Assembly: GCA_902826485.1 (NCBI GenBank)
Contig: CADEEZ010000009.1
Span: 1 to 43,395 of the forward strand
Reading direction: 5' to 3'
From: an uncultured Gammaproteobacteria bacterium
Lineage (GTDB): Bacteria > Pseudomonadota > Gammaproteobacteria > Berkiellales > Berkiellaceae
DNA length: 43,395 bases
The notes beneath the pieces are model-generated. The model worked only from the letters and a program-made list of their open reading frames with translations, did not search any database and was not told the DNA's origin. Below are positions 16,894 through 26,112 of the stretch, piece by piece. A program made the position numbers and the translations under genes. Every line of letters begins with the position of its first letter. Within the stretch, counting starts at the first letter, position 1.

Positions 16894-17539
16894 AATTGTT
16901 TCTTTTTTCTTAAAAACAGCCATCGCCCAAATTAAAAAGCTAGATGGCGATGTTTTTACTCCGCTGAATACCCATATTGGCAAGCTGATACAGCTCAATA
17001 TTACTTCACTTTTTTCTGGTGAAAAACAATATTATTTGCTAATCGAAAAAGACCATGTTGCGGTATTAGACTATAGCCCTCCTGCTTCACCTAATTTAGT
17101 ATTGACAGGAAAAGTAGCTGATTTAAGTCGGTTGGCACTTGAACTTATGGCACCTATTGCCTCACATCACTCAGAATGGACGAGTTTATTACACCGACAT
17201 CAGATTCAGTGTTATGGTGATACAGCACTTTTGCAAGCCTTTCAACAGGTTATCAAGGCCGTCGATTTAGATTGGAGTGCTTTATGGGCTTCTGTCGTGG
17301 GAGATAAATTTGCATTTCCTATTACACAATTTTTCAAAAAAAATAAACAATTTGTAGCGACCGCTTCTCAAAGTACGGCGCATGCCATAAAAGAATATTT
17401 ATTATATGAAAAAAATTGCATTGTTTCTGGCATAGAAATAGAGCAATGGATTGAGGATATTATGATTTTAAAAAATGATACCAACAGATTAGAAAAAAAT
17501 GTGCATTTTCTTAAAGCCCGCATTGAGAAACTTGCATGA
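16880..17539 (+). CDS. ubiJ: Ubiquinone biosynthesis accessory factor UbiJ (SCP2 domain)
   Basis: This is 219 residues from the ATG at 16880; a TTG at 16865 is less likely. The N-terminal half is an SCP2-like lipid-binding domain ([19 protein letters not shown] region), and the C-terminus is a coiled coil ([20 protein letters not shown]). UbiJ, with UbiK, scaffolds the soluble ubiquinone-synthesis complex. Sequence conservation is low, and the call leans on fold signature and its place between ubiE (overlap) and ubiB (ATGA overlap). Confidence 0.88.
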   Translation: MGPNKIVSFFLKTAIAQIKKLDGDVFTPLNTHIGKLIQLNITSLFSGEKQYYLLIEKDHVAVLDYSPPASPNLVLTGKVADLSRLALELMAPIASHHSEWTSLLHRHQIQCYGDTALLQAFQQVIKAVDLDWSALWASVVGDKFAFPITQFFKKNKQFVATASQSTAHAIKEYLLYEKNCIVSGIEIEQWIEDIMILKNDTNRLEKNVHFLKARIEKLA

Positions 17540-18960
17540 AGACCTTAAAAAGAATTAATCGTCTTCGTTTGATCGTTAAAAATTTATTAAAATATCGTTT
17601 TGATATTATCTTAGACGAAGTGGGCATAGACAATCATTTGGGCTGGTTTAAATTATTCTATCCAAGCCTTTGGTTTAGGCCCATCCCCCTTAATCTAGAA
17701 AGAGGGCGTGCTATTCGGTGTTGCTTAGAATCATTAGGCCCCATCTTTGTTAAATTTGGTCAATTGCTTTCAACGCGTCGAGATATTGTGCCGGAAGACA
17801 TTGCTGATGAATTGGCCATGCTTCAAGACCAAGTTACGCCATTTGATAGTAAAATTGCTAAAAAAATTATTGAAACCCGATTTAAAAAACCCATTTCTGA
17901 AATTTTTGCGACTTTTGAAGAGCATCCCTTTGCTTCTGCCTCTATTGCTCAAGTGCATGGGGCAGTTTTAAAAGAGGGCCATGAGGCCATTGTTAAAATT
18001 TTACGCCCCAACATTCAAAAACAAATAGAATTAGACATAGAATGGATGACTTGGTTAGCAAAATGGACACATCGTGCTTTCCCTAAATTAAGACGCTTTC
18101 GCCCGATTGAAGTGGTTCAAGAATTTGAAATGACGTTATTCGACGAATTAGATTTGATGCGTGAAGCGGGAAATGCATCACAATTAAAACGTAATTTTAA
18201 AAATGCGTCTATTATTTATGTACCCACCATCTATTGGGATTATACACATCATGATGTGTTAGTGATGGAACGCATTAATGGCGTTAATATTTCAGATATG
18301 GCCACCTTAAAAGCCCGAGGCACGAATTTAAAATTATTAGCCGAAAGAGGGGTTGAAATCTTTTTTACCCAAGTTTTTCGCGATTCATTTTTTCATGCAG
18401 ATATGCATCCGGGTAATATTTTTGTGGATATCACCGATCCCCAAAATCCCAAATACGTTGCTGTTGATTTTGGGATTATGGGATCTTTAACTCCTGATGA
18501 TCAACAATATTTGGCTTTGAATTTTTTGGCGTTTTTCAAACGCGATTACCGTCAGGTCGCCGAATTACATGTTCAATCGGGCTGGGTACCAAAAGACACT
18601 CGCCTTGATGCCTTTGAAGCGGCCATTAGAACTGTTTGTGAACCCATATTCGAACGCCCTTTAAAAGACATTTCGTTTGCCCAAACTTTAATCAGGTTAT
18701 TTCAAACCGCACAGCGCTTTAATATGCCTGTTCAGCCCCAGCTTATCTTATTGCAAAAAACCTTGTTAAGTATCGAAGGCTTGGGCAGACAACTTTATCC
18801 CGATTTAGATCTCTGGGCTACGGCTAAACCCTATCTCGAAAACTGGATGAAACAGCGATTTAGCTTACGTTCGTTCATTAAAGAAATTCGCCAACAATTA
18901 CCCAGATGGATGCAGTTGCTACCTCATTTACCCGATAGAGTATTAAAACCAAAAAATTAG
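17536..18960 (+). CDS. ubiB: Ubiquinone biosynthesis protein UbiB, short form
   Basis: This 474-residue atypical kinase/ATPase of the UbiB/ADCK family supports ubiquinone synthesis. Signature residues are KFGQ (73-76), the A-rich loop ASAS (133-136) replacing a normal P-loop, VKILRP with K154, HADMHPGN (287-294) and DFG (311-313). E. coli UbiB is about 546 residues and ends in two membrane helices; this one ends at [10 protein letters not shown], just where those would begin, so membrane anchoring is lost or supplied otherwise. The start overlaps the ubiJ stop (ATGA). Confidence 0.95.
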   Translation: MKTLKRINRLRLIVKNLLKYRFDIILDEVGIDNHLGWFKLFYPSLWFRPIPLNLERGRAIRCCLESLGPIFVKFGQLLSTRRDIVPEDIADELAMLQDQVTPFDSKIAKKIIETRFKKPISEIFATFEEHPFASASIAQVHGAVLKEGHEAIVKILRPNIQKQIELDIEWMTWLAKWTHRAFPKLRRFRPIEVVQEFEMTLFDELDLMREAGNASQLKRNFKNASIIYVPTIYWDYTHHDVLVMERINGVNISDMATLKARGTNLKLLAERGVEIFFTQVFRDSFFHADMHPGNIFVDITDPQNPKYVAVDFGIMGSLTPDDQQYLALNFLAFFKRDYRQVAELHVQSGWVPKDTRLDAFEAAIRTVCEPIFERPLKDISFAQTLIRLFQTAQRFNMPVQPQLILLQKTLLSIEGLGRQLYPDLDLWATAKPYLENWMKQRFSLRSFIKEIRQQLPRWMQLLPHLPDRVLKPKN

Positions 18961-19008
18961 TGTGGTAAAGTAATAAGAACATAAAATGGATAGAATATAG
19001 GAAGTTAT

Positions 19009-19356
19009 ATGTCTGATTGTATCTTTTGCAAAATAGCAACAGGTGCTATTCCTGCAGAAAAAATTTTTGAAAATGATCAATTTTTTGTCATTAAAGATAT
19101 TCGGCCTAAAGCGCCCGTACATTTATTAATCATTCCACACCAACATATTACCAGCCTATTAGAAACCAATGCCGATCATGGCACCTTACTGGCCGACATG
19201 ATGCTTGCCCTAAATAACCTGGCCAAAAAATATGACCTTTCAGGCTTTAGAACCATTATTAATTCAGGTGCCAGCGCAGGCCAAGAAGTATTTCATTTAC
19301 ATTTTCACTTGTTAGAAAATTCTGGCACGATACAACAAAGGTTACCGGGTTTTTAA
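19009..19356 (+). CDS. hinT: HIT-family nucleotide hydrolase HinT
   Basis: This 115-residue histidine-triad protein hydrolyses nucleoside phosphoramidates. It begins CIFCKIATGAIPA, typical of the Hint branch, and carries the triad HLHFHLL with H96, H98 and H100. AGGAAG precedes the ATG. It lies between ubiB and tatA on the same strand. Confidence 0.93.
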   Translation: MSDCIFCKIATGAIPAEKIFENDQFFVIKDIRPKAPVHLLIIPHQHITSLLETNADHGTLLADMMLALNNLAKKYDLSGFRTIINSGASAGQEVFHLHFHLLENSGTIQQRLPGF

Positions 19357-19387
19357 ATTTAACTTATTAATTTTAAGGTGACAGATT

Positions 19388-19615
19388 ATGGGATTGGGTG
19401 GCATTAGTTTTGGGCAATTGCTCATTGTATTTTTAATCATTGCCGTATTATTTGGCACCAAAAAATTACGCTCGGTGGGCGAAGATTTAGGCCATGCCGT
19501 GCATGGCTTTAAAAAAGGGCTCAAAGAAGGTTCTAACGTCTCACCACCTGTTACCACTGAGCAGGTAGATAACCGACCGCCCGTTCAAATTCAACCTCCT
19601 TTTGATCAAAAATAA
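19388..19615 (+). CDS. tatA: Sec-independent translocase component TatA
   Basis: This 75-residue protein has one N-terminal membrane helix (about 7-22, [16 protein letters not shown]) followed by [20 protein letters not shown], the hinge and amphipathic helix of TatA/B. The short length and the FGTKKLR sequence favour TatA, not TatB. TatA oligomers form the conduit for folded twin-arginine proteins. AAGGTG is upstream. tatC follows after a 29-residue frame; no second TatA/B-like gene is present. Confidence 0.93.
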   Translation: MGLGGISFGQLLIVFLIIAVLFGTKKLRSVGEDLGHAVHGFKKGLKEGSNVSPPVTTEQVDNRPPVQIQPPFDQK

Positions 19616-19696
19616 ATCATGCTCAATGTCAGTGTGGGAGAAATATTTGTTATAATTTAAGTTGCTTTTTTTGTTTTTAAAAAAGAAGAGCTGCCT

Positions 19697-19786
19697 ATGT
19701 TGGAAAAAAAAGTAGGAAGTTTTATCGCCAAAGGACGGAATAAATTAAACGAAATAAAAAATCTGTTTTTAAAAAACCATGAATAA
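19697..19786 (+). CDS. 29-residue basic peptide in the tatB position
   Basis: A short frame (MLEKKVGSFIAKGRNKLN...) runs from ATG 19697 to a stop at 19784-19786 and overlaps the tatC start by 8 bases. It has no membrane helix and does not resemble TatB. A purine-rich AGAAGAG lies upstream, while tatC itself has no Shine-Dalgarno, so the frame may act as a coupling leader for tatC translation. It could also be a relic of tatB or chance. Confidence 0.35.
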   Translation: MLEKKVGSFIAKGRNKLNEIKNLFLKNHE

Positions 19787-20483
19787 TTTCAAATGGCTTA
19801 CTGAGCATCTTGTTCCCTTAAAAAAAATGTTGCTGCTTTTTGGTTTGGGTTATTTATTGATAGCCTGTCCTATCATTTATTATGCTAAAGAATGGTTTGA
19901 ATTTTGTGCTTCTTTCACGTTGCCAGAAACTAACATTCAACTCATCGCCACTGATATCACATCGGCTTTTATGATCCCTTTAAAATGGGCCTTATTAACA
20001 GGATTTTTAATTGCACTGCCCGTGTTATTTTTTCAGATTTGGCGATTTATTGCACCCGGATTATATGCTCATGAAAAAAAATGGGTAAAACCGGTTTTAA
20101 TATTAGGCTTACTATTATTTTATTGTGGGGCAGGCTTTGCGGTGAGCATTGTTTGCCCAATGGCCATTCAATTTTTTACAAGCGTTGCACCCAGTAATTT
20201 AACCATGATGACCGATATTCATCATTATTATGATTTTGTAATAAATTTAATGCTGGCCTTTGGGGTAAGTTTTGAAATACCCATTGTGGTATTTATGTTA
20301 ATTCATTTGGGTATTATCTCTTCTGAAACCCTAAGTAAAAAACGCCCTTATATTATTACGGGAGCATTTATTATTGGCATGTTGTTGACCCCGCCTGATG
20401 TGATTTCTCAAATTATGCTGGCTGTTCCCTTGTGGTTGTTATTTGAAAGTGGATTGTGGGCGGCTAAGTTGAATACCAAATAA
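19779..20483 (+). CDS. tatC: Sec-independent translocase component TatC
   Basis: This 234-residue polytopic protein has six predicted membrane helices. Diagnostic parts are TEHLVPLKK at the N-terminus, FQIWRFIAPGLYAHEKKW after helix 2, the AFGVSFEIPIVVF helix, KKRPYIITGAFIIGMLLTPPD and the short C-terminus. TatC is the twin-arginine signal receptor. The start lies inside the preceding small frame and lacks its own ribosome site. Confidence 0.95.
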   Translation: MNNFKWLTEHLVPLKKMLLLFGLGYLLIACPIIYYAKEWFEFCASFTLPETNIQLIATDITSAFMIPLKWALLTGFLIALPVLFFQIWRFIAPGLYAHEKKWVKPVLILGLLLFYCGAGFAVSIVCPMAIQFFTSVAPSNLTMMTDIHHYYDFVINLMLAFGVSFEIPIVVFMLIHLGIISSETLSKKRPYIITGAFIIGMLLTPPDVISQIMLAVPLWLLFESGLWAAKLNTK

Positions 20484-20525
20484 TAAGCATACTCCGAAGC
20501 AAAATATATTCAAAGTGAGAAACCT

Positions 20526-20951
20526 ATGATTAAAACCTCAGCAGAAAAAATCGTTGAAAATTTTTATGATTATTTTAATTCTTCGCAATTAGAAAAATTG
20601 TATACGCTCATTTCTGACGATATTACGCACGAAATCAATTATGGTGGCATAGAAAAGGGCAAAGCAAAATTCATAGAACATATAGTTTTAACTAAAAAAC
20701 ATTTTGATGAAAAACTGTATGACTTTATCTTCATGACCAGCAAGGATGATAAATCTGTGACAACCAGATTTAAAGTCAAAGGTAAATATATTTATACCGA
20801 TCCTGCTTTTGTGCCAGCCAAAGGCCAAACGTATGAGTTAACCGTCATGAATTATTTCGAAATTGAACACGGAAAAATTATTGCCGGTAGATGCTGGTTT
20901 GATGAAAGCGAATTTGAACAACAGATTAAAAATCAGGAACAAGTGGCTTAG
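20526..20951 (+). CDS. SnoaL-like / NTF2-fold protein
   Basis: This 141-residue protein has the pattern of the NTF2-like ketosteroid-isomerase superfamily: an N-terminal helix (AEKIVENFYDYFNSSQLEKL), DDITHEINYGG and a final strand pair (MNYFEIEHGKIIAGRCWFD). These are small cone-shaped proteins with varied enzymatic or binding roles; the substrate is not predictable. GTGAG precedes the ATG. It follows tatC by 42 bases and converges with pip. Confidence 0.75.
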   Translation: MIKTSAEKIVENFYDYFNSSQLEKLYTLISDDITHEINYGGIEKGKAKFIEHIVLTKKHFDEKLYDFIFMTSKDDKSVTTRFKVKGKYIYTDPAFVPAKGQTYELTVMNYFEIEHGKIIAGRCWFDESEFEQQIKNQEQVA

Positions 20952-20965
20952 CCATGCGCTGATTT

Positions 20966-21916
20966 TTAACCAAACTCTACTGCATACCGATTCGTTGCAT
21001 CCACCAATGCATCGGTAATGCAAGGCTCTTTAGCAGAGTGACCTGCATCGCGAATCACATGTAATTCACTCTCTGGCCAAGCTTGATGCAATTTAAAAGC
21101 ATTTTCTAAAGGACAAATCACATCGTATCGACCATGAACAATAATGCTCGGAATATGATGAATTTTAGGCATATCTTGAATAATTTGATTTGGCTTGATA
21201 AAAATATTATGGTGAAAATAATGGGTTTCGATGCGCGCTAAACTCATGGCCGTGTGGGGATGAGAAAATCTATCGATAATATCTTTGCAAGGATTGAGCG
21301 TTGCACATTTTGCTTCCCATTCTGACCAATGTTTTGCGCAATTCATTCTTAAGACTTCGTCATTACCTGTTAAACGTTGATAATACGCTTGAATGAAATT
21401 ACCACGTTCTGCTTCAGGAATAGGTTTAATAAACTCTTCCCAATAATCTGGGAAAATAAAATTAGCTCCCTCTAAATAAAACCAATCTAAATCTCTTTTG
21501 TTACAAAGAAAAATGCCTCGCAATATCATCGAAATCACTCGTTGTGGATGCGCTTGAGCATACAGCAACCCGAGTGTTGAGCCCCATGATCCACCAAACA
21601 CTATCCATTTATCGATGACCAAAAATTGACGAATTCTTTCTATGTCTTGAATGAGATGGTCTGTGGTATTATTTTCTAAGTCAGCAAATGGAGTAGAACG
21701 ACCACATCCTCTTTGATCGAATAAAATGATGTGGTATTTTTCGGGATCAAAAAATCGACGATCATCTTCAGAGCAACCAGCCCCTGGGCCACCATGAATA
21801 AACAAAACAGGCAAGCCATGAGGGCTTCCCACTTCTTCAATATATAACTCATGCCCATCTGTCATTTTGACGGTATGTTGAGCAAAGGGTTTAATGGCAG
21901 GATATAAGGTTTTCAT
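20966..21916 (-). CDS. pip: Prolyl aminopeptidase
   Basis: This is 316 residues from the ATG at 21916 (AAGGGA nine bases upstream); a TTG at 21925 overlaps that site and is less likely. Alpha/beta hydrolase of peptidase family S33 that removes N-terminal proline. HGGPGAG oxyanion loop, DQRGCGRS, nucleophile elbow GGSWGST, the acid in GRYDVICP, and the terminal His in DAGHS are all present. Length is normal. It is probably cytoplasmic, with no signal peptide. Confidence 0.93.
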   Translation of the reverse strand: MKTLYPAIKPFAQHTVKMTDGHELYIEEVGSPHGLPVLFIHGGPGAGCSEDDRRFFDPEKYHIILFDQRGCGRSTPFADLENNTTDHLIQDIERIRQFLVIDKWIVFGGSWGSTLGLLYAQAHPQRVISMILRGIFLCNKRDLDWFYLEGANFIFPDYWEEFIKPIPEAERGNFIQAYYQRLTGNDEVLRMNCAKHWSEWEAKCATLNPCKDIIDRFSHPHTAMSLARIETHYFHHNIFIKPNQIIQDMPKIHHIPSIIVHGRYDVICPLENAFKLHQAWPESELHVIRDAGHSAKEPCITDALVDATNRYAVEFG

Positions 21917-22091
21917 TGAAGACAATCCCTTGTTTTAATTATACTCATCTTTCCTAGTGTAATGCTTTGCGCCTTCATGGCCAAGATCTGAGCAAAAAAT
22001 AGTTAATTTCCTACAAAACATAAGGCCTTTACTTGCTGCTTTTGTTTTTTAACTTGGCCATAATATAAAAATCGAAACAAAATTCGGATTG

Positions 22092-22118
22092 GCCCGGGAC
22101 CCCTCTCGGGCATTTTTT
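22092..22118 (+). terminator. Hairpin with T-run, plus orientation, no upstream gene
   Basis: GCCCG ... CGGGC (22092-22096 / 22107-22111) is followed by ATTTTTTT. It lies in the 312-base gap between pip and typA (both minus), so no annotated plus-strand gene uses it. A short plus-strand transcript from near 22060 is possible. The remaining gap holds no gene I can support. Confidence 0.45.
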
Positions 22119-22180
22119 TGCCCAAAATTCCGCCCCTACCTAGAATGTGAAGAATTTAGTTAAAGCTATAAATAACATGC

Positions 22181-22212
22181 CGCTTGGTGTACCTAGATAG
22201 GGACACCAAGCG
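22181..22212 (-). terminator. Hairpin downstream of typA
   Basis: A perfect 10-bp stem CGCTTGGTGT / ACACCAAGCG with a 12-base loop lies 17 bases past the typA stop. No T-run follows on the minus strand, so it may stabilise the transcript end instead of terminating by itself. Confidence 0.5.
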
Positions 22213-22228
22213 TATTAAAACAGGACAA

Positions 22229-24040
22229 TTAGTCCGATCTTTTTCTTTCGTGTTCTTTAAGATATTTCTTACGAATACGAATGTTTTTAGGTGTCATCTC
22301 AACTAACTCATCATTTTCAATAAAATCGAGCGCTTGCTCTAATGAAAAGTTAATGGGTGGCGTGAGCGTTACGGCTTCATCACTACCAGAAGCACGCATA
22401 TTGGTTAATTGCTTACCTTTGATAGCGTTTACGACTAAATCGTTATCTCGAGTATGAATACCAATGACCATGCCTTCATATAGATCAGTTTGAGGCTGAA
22501 TAATCATTCTGCCACGGGCTTGCAGGTTCCAAAGGGCATAAGCCGCTGCTTTTCCATTTTGATTAGAAATTAACACGCCGTTTTTACGCTTGGCCATTTC
22601 ACCGCCTTTTTGCGGACCGTAATGATCAAACACGTGAGCGATTAACCCTGTACCTGAAGTCAGCGTCATAAAATCGGTATGAAAACCAATCAGGCCTCTT
22701 GCCGGAATAACATAATCTAATCTAACGCGACCCTTGCTATCTGGGAGCATGTCTTTTAATTCGCCTTTACGTAGGCCTAATTCTTCCATCACGGAGCCCT
22801 GATGGCCCTGCTCGACTTCTACCGTCAGCATTTCAAAAGGCTCTTGTGTTTCGCCATCGATTTCTTTCATAATCACTTCAGGTTTAGAAACCGCTAACTC
22901 ATACCCTTCACGGCGCATGGTTTCGATTAAAATCGCTAAATGCAATTCGCCTCGACCACTGACTCGGAATTTATCTGCGTCACCTGTATCTTCTACTCTT
23001 AAAGCCACATTATGAATTAGTTCTTTGTGCAGTCTGTCGCGAATTTGTCTACTGGTGACAAATTTACCTTCTTTACCGGCAAAAGGAGAGGTGTTCACCT
23101 GGAAAGTCATGCTCACAGTAGGTTCGTCTACTTTTAAAGGCGGTAACGCTTCTGGAATATTTTTATCGCAAACGGTATCTGAAATACTTAAATCTGCTAT
23201 CCCCGTTATGGCAATAATATCGCCGGCAAACGCTTCTTGTTCTTCAACGCGCTCTAAACCAACGTGTGCTAACACTTGCAGCACTTTACCGGCTCTTTGC
23301 TTGCCTTCTCTATCGATAATCACAACCGGTGTATTCGGCGTAATTTTACCACGTGAGATACGACCAATTCCGATGGTGCCCACATAAGAAGAATAATCTA
23401 ATGAAGTGATTTGCATTTGAAAGCCACCCTCAGACTCACAAGGAGGAGGTGAAACTTTATCAATAATCATTTCAAATAAAGGACTCAAATCCGTACCTGG
23501 TTTATCTGGATCCAGCGTCGCCATACCTTGTATTGCAGAAGCATAGACCACAGGGAAATCGAGTTGTTCTTCGGTTGCGCCTAAATGATCGAATAATTCA
23601 AATACTTGATCCACCACCCAGCTAGGACGAGCGCTTGGTCTGTCAATTTTATTCACAACCACAATTGGCTTTAAGCCTTTAGCAAATGCTTTTTGTGTCA
23701 CAAAGCGCGTTTGTGGCATAGGGCCATCACAGGCATCAACTAAAAGTAATACTGAATCTACCATAGATAAAACGCGTTCAACTTCTCCACCAAAGTCCGC
23801 ATGCCCGGGTGTATCTACAATATTGATTCGAAAATCTTTCCAAACCACTGAAGTATTTTTGGCAAGAATGGTAATGCCTCGTTCTTGCTCAAGGGCATTA
23901 GAATCTAATTTGATACCTAATTTTTCTTGCTTACGATTGATAGTCCCGGACTGTTCCATCATCTTCTCAACAAGGGTGGTCTTACCATGATCAACGTGAG
24001 CAATGATGGCGATGTTACGAATCTTATCTAGCTGGGTCAC
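22229..24040 (-). CDS. typA: Ribosome-binding GTPase TypA/BipA
   Basis: This 603-residue translational GTPase has G1 AHVDHGKT (14-21), G3 DTPGHADF, G4 NKID, EF-G-like domains III and V, and the TypA-specific C-terminal domain ending RIRKKYLKEHERKRSD. It assists ribosome assembly and stress or cold responses. The start is GTG at 24040, with GGAG about 11 bases upstream. Length is normal. It is monocistronic here. Confidence 0.97.
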   Translation of the reverse strand: MTQLDKIRNIAIIAHVDHGKTTLVEKMMEQSGTINRKQEKLGIKLDSNALEQERGITILAKNTSVVWKDFRINIVDTPGHADFGGEVERVLSMVDSVLLLVDACDGPMPQTRFVTQKAFAKGLKPIVVVNKIDRPSARPSWVVDQVFELFDHLGATEEQLDFPVVYASAIQGMATLDPDKPGTDLSPLFEMIIDKVSPPPCESEGGFQMQITSLDYSSYVGTIGIGRISRGKITPNTPVVIIDREGKQRAGKVLQVLAHVGLERVEEQEAFAGDIIAITGIADLSISDTVCDKNIPEALPPLKVDEPTVSMTFQVNTSPFAGKEGKFVTSRQIRDRLHKELIHNVALRVEDTGDADKFRVSGRGELHLAILIETMRREGYELAVSKPEVIMKEIDGETQEPFEMLTVEVEQGHQGSVMEELGLRKGELKDMLPDSKGRVRLDYVIPARGLIGFHTDFMTLTSGTGLIAHVFDHYGPQKGGEMAKRKNGVLISNQNGKAAAYALWNLQARGRMIIQPQTDLYEGMVIGIHTRDNDLVVNAIKGKQLTNMRASGSDEAVTLTPPINFSLEQALDFIENDELVEMTPKNIRIRKKYLKEHERKRSD

Positions 24041-24114
24041 TTAATTTGTCTCCAAAATGAATAGCCCTAATTCTAGCTTAATTTGGCTTTCAACAAAACC
24101 GAGCACATACACTT

Positions 24115-24145
24115 TTGTTATTCTAAAGACAAACAGGTCTATAAT
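24115..24145 (+). promoter_or_regulatory. Possible promoter giving a near-leaderless transcript
   Basis: TTGTTA (24115-24120) and TATAAT (24140-24145) are 19 bases apart. The TATAAT ends only eight bases before the ATG at 24154, so transcription from it would start at or next to the start codon. No Shine-Dalgarno is visible. Confidence 0.4.
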
Positions 24146-24153
24146 TAAGTTAT

Positions 24154-24732
24154 ATGGCACTATTACTTCAGCCTTCTACTTTAAGCCAATGGCAGGCTTT
24201 GTTAAGCGAAGCTCAGATTGCCGCGGCAATTACCCTCCAAGAAGATCTTGAGAGCTATCTCGCCTTTATGTTAATGCGTTTTTGCCAACAGCCTGAGATG
24301 GCTAAAAGTGCCGTAGGGTTAGAGTTTTTAATCGCACTTGATAGTCTATCCAGTCTCCAAGATCATAAACTCCAAGAAGTCGGCGATAAATGTTTAATAT
24401 ATTCAGGCCTATTCCCTGAAAATGCCCGCAAACGTCGCGTTAGCATGAATTATTATATTGAATTAGGCCAAACAGCTTACGGTATGTTATCTGATAAAAA
24501 TCACTGCCCTGAAAAACAACGCACCTTTGAACTTTATACGGCTTTGTGTAACGGTTTTGTGGGCATGCGGGATGTGCTAGATGCCATGCGTGATGGGGAT
24601 ATAAATAGAACCCATGATTTATTAGCCTATTTTGATTTATGGGAAAAATTTAAAAGTGGTTATGCACTAAAAAAATTGCAGGGTGGGCATATTATTACGA
24701 TTCCGATTAATCCTACTAAGAAGTTGCAGTAA
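24154..24732 (+). CDS. Conserved-looking helical protein, unrecognised
   Basis: This 192-residue soluble protein has no signal peptide or membrane segment and is predicted largely alpha-helical. Four Cys are scattered. Composition is ordinary for the chromosome, unlike the AT-rich accessory genes, which suggests a core gene of this lineage. The 3' end overlaps the trmL 3' end by 17 bases (convergent). It is divergent from typA. I do not recognise a family and assign no function. Confidence 0.7.
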   Translation: MALLLQPSTLSQWQALLSEAQIAAAITLQEDLESYLAFMLMRFCQQPEMAKSAVGLEFLIALDSLSSLQDHKLQEVGDKCLIYSGLFPENARKRRVSMNYYIELGQTAYGMLSDKNHCPEKQRTFELYTALCNGFVGMRDVLDAMRDGDINRTHDLLAYFDLWEKFKSGYALKKLQGGHIITIPINPTKKLQ

Positions 24733-25195
24733 ATACAAAATTCTGCTGCCTTAACCCTTCGTATAACCCAATCGCAACCGTATTACTTAAATTCAAACTT
24801 CTGCCATGCGTTAACTGAGGCAAAAAAACTTTGGCCTGAATGTAATCAGCATTTAATACCGCTGCAGGTAACCCTCTGGTTTCAGGGCCAAATAAAAACA
24901 CATCGTTAGCTTGATATTCAGGTTGCGTGTATTGCACATCACCTTTAGAGGTAAAAGCATATACTTGTGGCTGCCCCGATAATGTTAATACTTCAAGACA
25001 AGCATCTATGTTTTCATGAACTTGAACAGTTGCCCATTCGTGATAATCCAAGCCGGCACGTTTCAATTTCGTGTCATCTATTTCAAAGCCGAGCGGCTTA
25101 ATTAAATGTAGTTTGGCACCGGTGTTGGCGCATAGCCGAATAATATTACCGGTATTCGGAGGGATTTCAGGTTCATAGAGCACGATATTAAACAT
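24716..25195 (-). CDS. trmL: tRNA (cytidine/uridine-34-2'-O)-methyltransferase TrmL
   Basis: This 159-residue SPOUT-fold methyltransferase modifies the wobble base of leucine tRNAs. N-terminus NIVLYEPEIPPNTGNIIRL and the C-terminal knot motifs FGPETRGLP and NLSNTVAIGLYE are diagnostic. Length matches E. coli TrmL (157). It stands alone on its strand. Confidence 0.95.
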   Translation of the reverse strand: MFNIVLYEPEIPPNTGNIIRLCANTGAKLHLIKPLGFEIDDTKLKRAGLDYHEWATVQVHENIDACLEVLTLSGQPQVYAFTSKGDVQYTQPEYQANDVFLFGPETRGLPAAVLNADYIQAKVFLPQLTHGRSLNLSNTVAIGLYEGLRQQNFVFTATS

Positions 25196-25321
25196 AGTTT
25201 GTCACTTATATCTCATTTATTTTGCGGTTATATTAATCAAATAATATAAAAATGCAAGTTGCCTTACCTTTGTAAATCATTAGATGATCAATTGTATTAT
25301 TTAATATAGAGCGTAAATTTT

Positions 25322-26014
25322 ATGGACCATCATTCACCAGAAGATTTTTGGGGTAGAACACAGCTTGCTAGATTAGCCTTTATGGGCCAAGACGTTGAAG
25401 CCGCTAAAAAAATCATTAACAATGCTCCCGGCTGCATTAATCAAAAAGGCAGTGCTTATGGTGAAACACCTTTATTAATCGCGCTTTCTGGTGGCAGAGC
25501 CAGCATCGCGTTTTTAAATTTATTAGTCGAAAATGGCGCGGATATTACTGTCACCTACGCTGGCGGAAAAAATATTTTACATTGCGTGGCAAACACCACA
25601 AATTTAGATCATTTAAACTATATACTCACATTGAAAAATTGCCCAGATATCAATTCACAAACTGACAATGGCTGTACGCCTTTACATGCCGTCTGCATGC
25701 AGGGCATTTCAACGGCAACAATCGATAGTAGAAAAAAGATGGCGGCTAAGCTTTTAGATGCGGGCGCAAATTTAACGATATCGAATAACGCTTGGTGTAA
25801 TCCCTCAGATGAAGCCATGGCGCAAGGCTTAGATGAGATAGCAGAATATATTAATACTTATACCCCACTCAAAAAATATCCCTCTTTCACGCCCATTCAA
25901 ACCAACTTACAAAATCAGCCAAGTTTAGTTGCGTCTAAAAGTGAAAATATGGATGAGATGAACCTTGATAAAAAAAATCGCAGTCAGAATAGGAATCAAC
26001 ATACGCTCTTTTAA
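25322..26014 (+). CDS. Ankyrin-repeat protein, candidate effector
   Basis: This is 230 residues, with about four or five ankyrin repeats between residues 12 and 175; the clearest are GETPLLIALSGG ... LLVENGADI (47-75) and NGCTPLHAVCMQG ... KLLDAGANL (116-151). The last 50 residues are hydrophilic (Asn/Gln/Lys-rich) and probably unstructured. No signal peptide. Ankyrin proteins without signal peptides in Legionella/Coxiella relatives are often type IV secretion substrates; that role here is inference from architecture only. Confidence 0.8.
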   Translation: MDHHSPEDFWGRTQLARLAFMGQDVEAAKKIINNAPGCINQKGSAYGETPLLIALSGGRASIAFLNLLVENGADITVTYAGGKNILHCVANTTNLDHLNYILTLKNCPDINSQTDNGCTPLHAVCMQGISTATIDSRKKMAAKLLDAGANLTISNNAWCNPSDEAMAQGLDEIAEYINTYTPLKKYPSFTPIQTNLQNQPSLVASKSENMDEMNLDKKNRSQNRNQHTLF

Positions 26015-26070
26015 CTTGCTTGTTTAAATTTTTACTAAATAAGTTAATTAACGAAGGAGAAGATGGGTAA

Positions 26071-26098
26071 AAAAAAAAGGCCAATCATCTGATTGGCC
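26071..26098 (-). terminator. Intrinsic terminator of the L,D-transpeptidase gene
   Basis: On the minus strand GGCCAATCA-GA-TGATTGGCC forms a perfect 9-bp stem followed by a run of ten T. It lies just beyond the stop at 26113. Confidence 0.92.
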
Positions 26099-26112
26099 CT
26101 TGCTTTAAAAAC

